Shown here piece after piece: positions 57,707 through 64,000 of a DNA stretch of 64,000 nt. The DNA is from an uncultured Alistipes sp. (lineage in GTDB: Bacteria; Bacteroidota; Bacteroidia; Bacteroidales; Rikenellaceae). The notes under the pieces are model-generated. The model was not told the DNA's origin. It saw only the letters and a list, made by a program, of their open reading frames with translations, and searched no databases. Position 1 is the first letter of the stretch. Each line of letters opens with the position of its first letter. Position numbers and translations under genes: made by a program. Location: the NCBI GenBank assembly GCA_900769405.1, contig CAAGGL010000024.1, forward strand, positions 248,001-312,000, written 5' to 3'.

Positions 57707-58660
57707 TTAGCGCAGACGAGCAATCATATTTGCGATGTTGGCCTGCATACGCTCCATACGGTCGCCATCAGCCTCGCCCTTATCGAACTTCTCGCCCGTA
57801 ATGTTCTCGTACAGCTCGATGTAGCGATCCGAGATGCTGCCTACGATTTCGGGAGTCATTTCGGGAACCTCGGCACCCTCCTGACCCTGGAAACCATTAG
57901 CCATCAACCACTCACGAACGAACTCCTTCGACAACTGACGCTGCTGCTCACCGCGAGCGAAACGCTCCTCGTAACCTGCCGCATAGAAGTAGCGCGACGA
58001 GTCGGGAGTGTGGATCTCGTCGATCAGCGTGATCTCGCCATCGCGCTTACCGAACTCATACTTGGTATCGACCAAGATCAGACCGCGCTCAGCTGCCATC
58101 TGCGAGCCGCGCTCGAACAGTGCCAGCGCATAACGCTCCAACACCTCGTAATCCTCCTTCGATACCAAGCCACGAGCGATGATCTCCTCTTTCGAGATAT
58201 TCTGGTCGTGAGCACCGATCTCAGCCTTGGTTGTGGGGGTGATGATAGGCTGCGGGAAACGCTCGTGCTCGCGCATACCCTCGGGCAGTTTCACGCCGCA
58301 GATCTCGCGTGCACCAGCCTTATAGTCGCGCCACGAGCTACCGGTCAGATAGCCACGCACGATCATCTCAACGGGGAAAGTCTCGCACTTGTAGCCTACG
58401 GTAACCATCGGGTCAGGCGACGCAATTTTCCAGTTGGGGCAGATATCCGATGTTGCATCGAGGAACTTGGCTGCAATCTGGTTCAGCACCTGACCCTTGT
58501 AGGGAATGCCCTCGGGCAGTACCACGTCGAATGCCGAGATACGGTCGGTTACGACCATCACCAAATACTTGTCGTCGATATCATACACATCGCGTACCTT
58601 ACCAACGTAGAGGCTCTTCTGACCCTCAAACTTAAAATCAGTTTTTACAATTGCACTCAT
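57707..58660 (-). CDS. purC: Phosphoribosylaminoimidazole-succinocarboxamide synthase
   Basis: SAICAR synthase of 317 residues, the ATP-dependent aspartate-adding step of purine synthesis. Seen: SLYVGKVRDVYDIDDKYLVMVVTDRISAFDVVLPEGIPYKG, VEMIVRGYLTGSSWRDYKAG (substrate loop), and DTKYEFGKRDGEITLIDEIHTPDSSRYF (metal-binding segment). The longer form typical of Bacteroidota. Transcribed after phoH with a 23-base gap. Confidence 0.98.
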   Translation of the reverse strand: MSAIVKTDFKFEGQKSLYVGKVRDVYDIDDKYLVMVVTDRISAFDVVLPEGIPYKGQVLNQIAAKFLDATSDICPNWKIASPDPMVTVGYKCETFPVEMIVRGYLTGSSWRDYKAGAREICGVKLPEGMREHERFPQPIITPTTKAEIGAHDQNISKEEIIARGLVSKEDYEVLERYALALFERGSQMAAERGLILVDTKYEFGKRDGEITLIDEIHTPDSSRYFYAAGYEERFARGEQQRQLSKEFVREWLMANGFQGQEGAEVPEMTPEIVGSISDRYIELYENITGEKFDKGEADGDRMERMQANIANMIARLR

Positions 58661-58683
58661 TTTCTTTTTCGTTTATTTAGTTG

Positions 58684-59670
58684 TTACTTTTTTGTTTCAC
58701 GATTTTTCAACGCATCTTCCATTGTGGCACGCTTTTCGAATGCCTCTACAATGTGTTTCACCAACGGATGACGCACGATGTCGCTCTTGTCGAATTCGAC
58801 CGAGGCAATGCCTTGAATATTATCGACCATCTTCATCGCGCGCAACAGACCCGAGTCGCCCGCCTTCGGCAAATCGATCTGGGTCACGTCGCCTGTAACG
58901 ATGAACTTGGCATTGCGTCCCATACGTGTCAAGAACATCTTGATCTGTGGCAGCGTGGTGTTCTGCGCCTCGTCCAGAATCACAAATGCGTTATCCAGCG
59001 TGCGACCACGCATATATGCCAGCGGAGCGATCTGAACGGTACCCTCCTCCATATATTTCGACAATTTTGCAGCGGGGATCATATCGTTCAGCGCATCATA
59101 CAGCGGTTGCAGATAGGGATCAAGTTTCTCCTTCATATCACCGGGGAGGAAGCCCAATTTTTCGCCCGCCTCGACTGCCGGACGGGTCAAAATCACGCGG
59201 CGCACCTGCTTCTCTTTCAGTGCACGCACCGCCAGCGCAATCGCCGTGTAGGTCTTACCCGAACCCGCAGGACCTACGGCAAACAGCAGATCGTTCTTCT
59301 CGAACAGCTCAACCAATCGGCGCTGATTTGCCGTACGGGCACGGATTATATTGCCATTATTGCCATAGACTATCACGTCGCCATCAGCCGCAGGGCGCTC
59401 GTCGGTCGCCATTCCTGCCGTACCGAAACATTGACGAATCACCTCCTTCGAAACGTGACCATATTTGTCGTAATAGGCCTCGAACTGTTCGAAACGCTTA
59501 ACGAATTGTGCGATCAGTCGCTCCTCGCCCATCACCTTCACCTTCGAGCCACGCGCGACAATACGGAGTGCAGGATACTGCTCTCGAATCATTTCGAGAT
59601 AGGTATCCTGCGCGCCAAATAACTCTCGGGGATCTGCCCCGTCAATATATAATGTCTTTTCTGTCATCAA
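58684..59670 (-). CDS. phoH: PhoH-family ATPase
   Basis: Product of 328 residues. RNA-linked ATPase of the PhoH/YbeZ group, involved in rRNA or stress RNA handling. Seen: Walker A GPAGSGKT (residues 133-140), IVLTRPAVEAGEKLGFLPGDMKEK, Walker B FVILDEAQN, and TGDVTQIDLP. The N-terminal region (residues 1-90) is a KH-like RNA-binding domain. It begins eight bases after the outer-membrane barrel gene. The two adjacent Met codons leave the exact start open by one residue. Confidence 0.95.
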   Translation of the reverse strand: MMTEKTLYIDGADPRELFGAQDTYLEMIREQYPALRIVARGSKVKVMGEERLIAQFVKRFEQFEAYYDKYGHVSKEVIRQCFGTAGMATDERPAADGDVIVYGNNGNIIRARTANQRRLVELFEKNDLLFAVGPAGSGKTYTAIALAVRALKEKQVRRVILTRPAVEAGEKLGFLPGDMKEKLDPYLQPLYDALNDMIPAAKLSKYMEEGTVQIAPLAYMRGRTLDNAFVILDEAQNTTLPQIKMFLTRMGRNAKFIVTGDVTQIDLPKAGDSGLLRAMKMVDNIQGIASVEFDKSDIVRHPLVKHIVEAFEKRATMEDALKNRETKK

Positions 59671-59677
59671 TCGTTGT

Positions 59678-60286
59678 TTAGAAATAGAATCCTACGCCAA
59701 GCTGCCACGTGCTCACCTGCATCTTCATCAGATCGTCGGTCGTCTGCGCCTTATTGAAAGCCACGCTACTCTCGCTCTGGCGGAAGAATCCGTTATAGCG
59801 AGCCGTGATATTGATATGACCCAGATCGACTCCCAGACCAAGCAGATAGCCCAACGCCTGCGACGACGCCGAAAAACGGAACGGCTTATCCTCGCCCTTC
59901 ACGCCGCTATCGGTCATAACATTGATATTGATACCGCCCTGCGCCTTCAACGGGCCGATAATCTTCACGCCCAAAACCACGGGCACATCGATCGTATTGA
60001 GATAGGCAATGCCTCCCGTACCGACACTCGGTGTCAGATTGTACGAGTTGCGCGAGAAGATCAACTCGGGATCAATCGAGAAGACGCGCGAGATCTGCCA
60101 CGATGCCTGCAATCCTGCGTGCCAGCCCACACGATTTTCGGCTTTGACAATATCCTTACCCAAATTTGTAGTCTCACCCACCGTATGATAATTCATACCT
60201 GCCTTCACGCCCCATTTCAGCGGGCTGCCGGCCTGCGCTCCTACGCCAATCATAAGAGCCGCTATGAACAATATTAACTTCTTCAT
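59678..60286 (-). CDS. Outer-membrane beta-barrel protein (porin-like)
   Basis: Product of 202 residues with a signal peptide (MKKLILFIAALMIGVGAQA). The mature part alternates polar and hydrophobic residues (KWGVKAGMNYHTVGE, GWHAGLQASWQISRVFSIDPELIFSRNSYNL) and ends in WQLGVGFYF with a terminal Phe, the pattern of 8-stranded outer-membrane barrels (OmpW/PorT-like). Function unknown. It leads a five-gene unit (barrel, phoH, purC, pepD, lipid kinase). Confidence 0.9.
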   Translation of the reverse strand: MKKLILFIAALMIGVGAQAGSPLKWGVKAGMNYHTVGETTNLGKDIVKAENRVGWHAGLQASWQISRVFSIDPELIFSRNSYNLTPSVGTGGIAYLNTIDVPVVLGVKIIGPLKAQGGININVMTDSGVKGEDKPFRFSASSQALGYLLGLGVDLGHINITARYNGFFRQSESSVAFNKAQTTDDLMKMQVSTWQLGVGFYF

Positions 60287-60320
60287 AGTACAGAAAATTT
60301 AACTTCGTTAAACTTAACGG

Positions 60321-60328
60321 CAAATATA
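60321..60328 (-). promoter_or_regulatory. -7 promoter element of the barrel-phoH-purC unit
   Basis: Minus-strand TATATTTG, 34 bases before the start codon. The leader contains GTTTAACGAAGTTAAAT, a possible small hairpin. Confidence 0.6.
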
Positions 60329-60533
60329 CTAAATTTATTTTAGCCGACCATCAGTCTTATCGACATTTTTCAGCAAAAAAGCAGCCACAATAAACGCCAC
60401 CTCGCAAATTATTAGGCAGCGCCATCGAACGCCCTCCGAAATAACGATATTTCTCGACACTCGCAACGACATCGGCAAATAGTCATTTTGGTGCTATTTA
60501 TAGCGAAAATTGTACGTTTTCGCAAAATTTTTC
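60329..60533. other. Intergenic stretch without recognisable feature
   Basis: Between the barrel promoter and the G9 tract I see no gene, repeat or structured RNA. AT-rich; no TAnnTTTG box except the flanking ones. Confidence 0.6.
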
Positions 60534-60571
60534 GGGGGGGGGATTTTTTGACCAAACTTTTACTATATTTG
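60534..60571 (+). promoter_or_regulatory. Promoter of the 49-aa membrane protein, preceded by a G9 tract
   Basis: Nine G (60534-60542) lie directly upstream of A-TTTTTT-G and TATATTTG (60564-60571). TTTG (60547-60550) is too close (13-base spacer) for a normal -33; the normal -33 position coincides with the end of the G-tract, so tract length would shift the promoter geometry. Confidence 0.55.
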
Positions 60572-60588
60572 CAGTCGAGAAAACGAGA

Positions 60589-60594
60589 GGGAGG
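60589..60594 (+). promoter_or_regulatory. Strong Shine-Dalgarno sequence
   Basis: GGGAGG seven bases before ATG 60602. Most genes in this window have none. Confidence 0.75.
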
Positions 60595-60601
60595 ATCCGA
60601 A

Positions 60602-60751
60602 ATGATTGATCAAACTACTATTGACTTTATTATTATGTTGCTTGTGCTGGGTGTAATTGCGTTGATGATTACACTGATTGCTATTGCTTGCAAGCATCGT
60701 CGTCGCAAGCGTATGATCGACCCCGTTGATCATCGACGACACAGAAAATAA
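60602..60751 (+). CDS. Small membrane protein (49 aa)
   Basis: MIDQTTIDFIIMLLVLGVIALM...: one or two transmembrane helices (about residues 8-31), then a basic, His-rich tail (KHRRRKRMIDPVDHRRHRK). No family recognised. The ATG at 60602 is chosen over the upstream in-frame ATG at 60488 because of a GGGAGG Shine-Dalgarno seven bases before it and a promoter at 60564. The gene has its own terminator. The size, strong signals and tail suggest a membrane-bound regulator, but there is no evidence for a specific role. Confidence 0.7.
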   Translation: MIDQTTIDFIIMLLVLGVIALMITLIAIACKHRRRKRMIDPVDHRRHRK

Positions 60752-60767
60752 CCATTAACGACAAACA

Positions 60768-60803
60768 AAGCGCAACATCGTAAAAGTTGCGCTTCTTTTT
60801 TTT
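60768..60803 (+). terminator. Intrinsic terminator of the 49-aa protein gene
   Basis: AAGCGCAAC / GTTGCGCTT stem followed by CTTTTTTTT. Confidence 0.85.
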
Positions 60804-60807
60804 ACAA

Positions 60808-60842
60808 AAATTATGGGGACTAAGACGCAAATCTCAGTCCCC
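60808..60842 (-). terminator. Intrinsic terminator of gpmI
   Basis: TGGGGACT (60814-60821) / AGTCCCCA (60835-60842); the minus strand continues TAATTTTTG. Confidence 0.8.
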
Positions 60843-60873
60843 ACAAAAATTATCAAGTTATTTCAGCCTGCGC

Positions 60874-62403
60874 CTACTTAAACTCAACCAAAGCCTTACC
60901 GGTCATCTCCTCAGGCTGCTCCAAGCCCATCAACTTCAAAACGGTCGGAGCTACATCGGCCAGAACACCGTTCTCAACCTTTGCTACGCGATCCGAAACA
61001 ACCACGATGGGCACGGGATTCAGCGAGTGAGCCGTATTTGCCGAGCCGTCCTCGTTGATAGCGTTGTCGGCATTACCGTGGTCAGCGATCTGCACAACCT
61101 CGTAACCGTTAGCAACAGCAGCCTCCACAACAGCCTCTACACACTCATCAACAGCCTTAACAGCCTTAACGATAGCGTCGTAGATACCCGTGTGACCAAC
61201 CATATCGCCATTAGCGAAGTTCAAGCAGATGAAGTCATACTTCTGCTCGCCCAGAGCCTCTACCAACTTATCCTTCACCTCGTAAGCGCTCATCTCAGGC
61301 TGCAAGTCGTAGGTTGCAACCTTAGGCGATGCAACCAAGATACGCTCCTCGTTCTCGAACAACTCCTCGCGGCCACCGTTGAGGAAGAAGGTAACGTGAG
61401 CATACTTCTCGGTCTCGGCAATACGCAACTGCTTCAAGCCCTGCTTCGACACGTACTCACCGATAGTGTTCTGTACGTTCTCCTTATCGAACAGGATGTG
61501 CAGACCCTCGAACTTAGCGTCATAGGGAGTCATACAGCAGTAATACAGCGGCATAGTCTTCATACCCTCCTCGGGCATATCCTCCTGAGTCAGCACGATG
61601 GTCAACTCCTTAGCGCGGTCGTTACGATAGTTGAAGAAGATCACAACATCGTTGGGCTTAATCGTACCGATAACCTGACCCTGCTCGTCGATTGCAACGA
61701 TAGGCTTAACGAACTCATCGGTAACACCCTCGTCATACGACTTCTGCATAGCCTCGACCATATCGCTCGAAGGCTCGCCAACACCATTAACCAGCTGATC
61801 GTAAGCGATCTTCACACGCTCCCAACGCTTATCGCGATCCATTGCATAGTAGCGACCGATGATCGATGCAATGCGACCGGTCGATTTTGCCAAGTGGTTC
61901 TCCAACTGCTCGATAAAGCCCTTACCGCTGCGAGGATCGGTATCACGACCGTCCATAAAGCAGTGAACAAAGGTATTCTCGATGCCGTACTCCTTCGAAA
62001 TGTTGCACAACGTGAAGAGGTGATCGAGCGACGAGTGAACGCCACCGTCCGAAACCAGACCCATAAAGTGGACATTCACACCATTAGCCTTAGCATACTC
62101 GAACGCTGCAACGATCTCCTTGTTCTGCATAATCGAACCATCGGCTGCCGCGCGGTTGATCTTCACCAAATCCTGATAAACGATGCGACCTGCACCAATA
62201 TTGAGGTGACCCACCTCCGAGTTACCCATCTGACCGTTGGGCAGACCAACGTTCTCGCCATCGGTACGCAACTCAGCGTGAGGATACTTCTCGGTCATAG
62301 CCGTGATATAGGGAGGATTGACCGTATAGATCACATCGCCCTTAGTTTTGTTGCCGATACCCCAACCATCGAGGATCATCAGCAAAACCTTCTTGTTTTC
62401 CAT
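60874..62403 (-). CDS. gpmI: 2,3-bisphosphoglycerate-independent phosphoglycerate mutase
   Basis: Manganese-dependent glycolytic mutase of 509 residues (alkaline-phosphatase fold). Seen: LLMILDGWGIG (metal Asp12), GQMGNSEVGHLNIGAGR with the phosphorylated Ser62, HCFMDGRDTDPRSG, and the C-terminal IADHGNADN metal site. Codon use is strongly biased. It follows alaS by 17 bases on the same strand, so both may share a transcript. Confidence 0.98.
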   Translation of the reverse strand: MENKKVLLMILDGWGIGNKTKGDVIYTVNPPYITAMTEKYPHAELRTDGENVGLPNGQMGNSEVGHLNIGAGRIVYQDLVKINRAAADGSIMQNKEIVAAFEYAKANGVNVHFMGLVSDGGVHSSLDHLFTLCNISKEYGIENTFVHCFMDGRDTDPRSGKGFIEQLENHLAKSTGRIASIIGRYYAMDRDKRWERVKIAYDQLVNGVGEPSSDMVEAMQKSYDEGVTDEFVKPIVAIDEQGQVIGTIKPNDVVIFFNYRNDRAKELTIVLTQEDMPEEGMKTMPLYYCCMTPYDAKFEGLHILFDKENVQNTIGEYVSKQGLKQLRIAETEKYAHVTFFLNGGREELFENEERILVASPKVATYDLQPEMSAYEVKDKLVEALGEQKYDFICLNFANGDMVGHTGIYDAIVKAVKAVDECVEAVVEAAVANGYEVVQIADHGNADNAINEDGSANTAHSLNPVPIVVVSDRVAKVENGVLADVAPTVLKLMGLEQPEEMTGKALVEFK

Positions 62404-62420
62404 TGTGTTTTGTATGTTTT

Positions 62421-64000
62421 TTATTTGTTCAACTCTTTTTTGATCAACTCAACCGCAACGTCGATAGCCTTCTGCATACCCTCGGGATTCTTACCACCCG
62501 CAGTTGCGAAGAAGGGCTGACCGCCACCGCCACCATTGATCTCCTTAGCAGCCGTGCGAACTACCTGCGAAGCATTTGCGCCCGCTGCAACGATCTCGTC
62601 ACCCAGCATAATGGTCAGCGTAGCCTTACCGCCCGCAACCGAACCGGCAACCAGCACCAGACGAGGCATCTTAGCACGCAAGTTGTAAGCCAAATCCTTC
62701 ACAAACTCGGTCGAACGCTCAAATGTGCGTGCGATCAACTGCATACCGTCAACCTCGGGGCAAGCCTTAGCCAACTGCTCAGCCATAGCCGCGATCTGCT
62801 CACGACGCATCTGCTCAACCTCCTGACTGAGAGCCTCATTGTTCTCGATCAGGCGCTTAATTGCGGGAACGATCTTCGAATTGTGGAAGAACTCCTCGAT
62901 CTGGCGGATAGTATCCTCGGCAGCATAGAGCACCTTCTCGGCACCTACGCCCGTAACAGCCTCGATACGACGAACACCTGCCGAGATTGCACTCTCGCTC
63001 AGGATCTTAAACATACCGATATTACCCGTAGCCGAGGTATGAGTACCACCACACAACTCTACCGACTCACCGAAACGAACCATACGCACCTTATCGCCAT
63101 ACTTCTCGCCGAACAACATCATTGCACCGGCCTCGCGAGCCTCATCGATCGGGCACTCACGACGCTCGTCCAGCGGATCGTTTGCGCGGATTGCGGCATT
63201 AACCATCTGCTCAACCTCACGCAACTGCTCGTTGGTCACCTTCTGGAAGTGTGAGAAGTCGAAACGCAGACCTGCGGGCGACACCATCGAGCCCTTCTGC
63301 TCAACGTGTGTACCCAGCACCTTGCGCAATGCAGCGTGCAAGAGGTGGGTTGCCGAGTGGTTGTTTGCCGACGACTGACGCTTCTCGGCGTCAACCTCAG
63401 CGTGGAACGTAGCCTCGACATTCGAGGGCATCTTATCGGTGATATGAACCGTCAAGCCATTCTCCTTCTGGGTATCGGTTACAGCCACGCGCTCGCCGTC
63501 AGCCTCGATGAAACCAACATCACCAACCTGACCACCCGAATTACCATAGAACGGAGTGTGATCGAATACGATCTGATAGTAGCTCTTACCCTTGGTTGTT
63601 ACACGGCGATAACGAGCAATGCGCACCTCATCAACCAGCGTATCGTAACCCGTGAAGGTGCTCTCAACAATGGGCATCACCTCTACCCAGTCGTCGGTCG
63701 ATACAGCCGCAGCATTACGCGAACGCTCCTTCTGTGCCTGCAACTCCTTCTCGAATGCGGGCAGATCAACCTCGACACCCTGCTCGTGAGCGATCAGGTC
63801 GGTCAGGTCGATCGGGAAACCATAAGTATCGTAGAGCAGGAAGGCGTCGCGACCACTGATCTGGCTCTTGCCCTCTGCCTTAGCGCGACGGATCACATCG
63901 TCAATCAGGTTGATACCCGTAGCCAGCGTACGCAGGAACGAGCTCTCCTCCTCCGAGATAACCTTCTCGATCAGCGTCTGCTGAGCGCGCAACTCGGGGA
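62421..64000 (-). CDS. alaS: Alanine--tRNA ligase, C-terminal part (5' end outside window)
   Basis: The minus-strand reading frame runs off the right edge; 526 codons of the C-terminal part are visible. It charges tRNA-Ala and edits mischarged tRNA. Seen: end of the aminoacylation/helical region (FLLYDTYGFPIDLTDLIAHEQG), the editing domain with zinc/His motif NNHSATHLLHAAL and the partner CGGTH motif (ELCGGTHTSATGNIG), and the C-terminal DHHA1-like C-Ala domain (GGGGGQPFFATAGG). Upstream catalytic core lies outside. Confidence 0.97.
   Translation of the reverse strand, partial: PELRAQQTLIEKVISEEESSFLRTLATGINLIDDVIRRAKAEGKSQISGRDAFLLYDTYGFPIDLTDLIAHEQGVEVDLPAFEKELQAQKERSRNAAAVSTDDWVEVMPIVESTFTGYDTLVDEVRIARYRRVTTKGKSYYQIVFDHTPFYGNSGGQVGDVGFIEADGERVAVTDTQKENGLTVHITDKMPSNVEATFHAEVDAEKRQSSANNHSATHLLHAALRKVLGTHVEQKGSMVSPAGLRFDFSHFQKVTNEQLREVEQMVNAAIRANDPLDERRECPIDEAREAGAMMLFGEKYGDKVRMVRFGESVELCGGTHTSATGNIGMFKILSESAISAGVRRIEAVTGVGAEKVLYAAEDTIRQIEEFFHNSKIVPAIKRLIENNEALSQEVEQMRREQIAAMAEQLAKACPEVDGMQLIARTFERSTEFVKDLAYNLRAKMPRLVLVAGSVAGGKATLTIMLGDEIVAAGANASQVVRTAAKEINGGGGGQPFFATAGGKNPEGMQKAIDVAVELIKKELNK

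Noticed and set aside
60787..62520. 577-codon plus-strand frame opposite gpmI
   Set aside because: Antisense shadow of a conserved glycolytic gene.

Overview
The window looks like a chromosomal segment of a gut-type member of the Bacteroidales. Three things suggest this. Promoters have the Bacteroidota form (TAnnTTTG at -7 with TTG about 20 bases upstream). Shine-Dalgarno sequences are almost absent. The gene families are typical of the order: DUF3822 beside rsmD, DUF2807, M64 peptidase with BACON domains, a BlaI/M56 pair, and an arginine operon with a succinylornithine-type transcarbamylase. A cysteate synthase-like gene, the first step to sulfonolipids, favours a Rikenellaceae/Alistipes-like or Odoribacter-like host; this is inference. 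Both ends cut genes: udk at the left and alaS at the right. I see no CRISPR array, prophage, complete insertion sequence or rRNA operon.

Layout. 1-8.5 kb: udk, mutS, a DUF2807 beta-repeat protein, a RecD-like helicase, a small anchored protein, DUF3822 and rsmD, and a GlsB-type stress membrane protein. 8.6-14.4 kb: nspC (polyamines), cysteate synthase, manA, a secreted carboxypeptidase-regulatory-like protein, a FUSC-type membrane protein and a DUF805 protein. 14.4-18.9 kb: tRNA-Asp with a duplicated 3' end, a DUF4465 lipoprotein behind a cobalamin riboswitch (BtuH-like), an M64 peptidase lipoprotein with a small companion lipoprotein, and tRNA-Lys. 18.9-28.8 kb: carboxyspermidine dehydrogenase (partner of nspC), an AraC regulator, a YbaN-like protein, Fe-S serine dehydratase, a two-component system with a PepSY-like protein, and a ROK/MFS/SIS sugar module. 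28.8-30.3 kb: a base-composition outlier with an EF-hand lipoprotein and a long conserved-looking leader. 30.4-38.5 kb: an eight-gene arginine operon on the minus strand (GNAT, argG, argC, argD, argF', argB, argE, argH). 38.6-50.4 kb: a serine hydrolase lipoprotein, tRNA-Ser, a large amidase with its sodium symporter, a carboxyltransferase with two biotin domains, mscL, a patatin, a HAD phosphatase, a channel-like protein and tRNA-Met. 50.5-64 kb: asnA, a HAD hydrolase, blaI/blaR-like genes, a lipoprotein, then minus-strand housekeeping genes (outer-membrane barrel, phoH, purC, pepD, a lipid kinase; gpmI; alaS) and one 49-residue membrane protein.

How the genes work together. nspC and the dehydrogenase 9 kb away make spermidine by the carboxyspermidine route. 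The arginine operon encodes all the acyl-cycle steps in one transcript. The riboswitch ties the DUF4465 lipoprotein to vitamin B12. At least three small envelope genes (8244, 49589, 54517) carry sigma-54 type promoters (GG-N10-GC), with a fourth possible, which suggests a common RpoN-controlled envelope response. The two-component operon and its PepSY gene share a 15-base motif across their promoters. Several short features are unusual: two promoter-proximal G9 or T9G9 tracts, three probable leaderless transcripts, and a start-codon hairpin in front of DUF3822.
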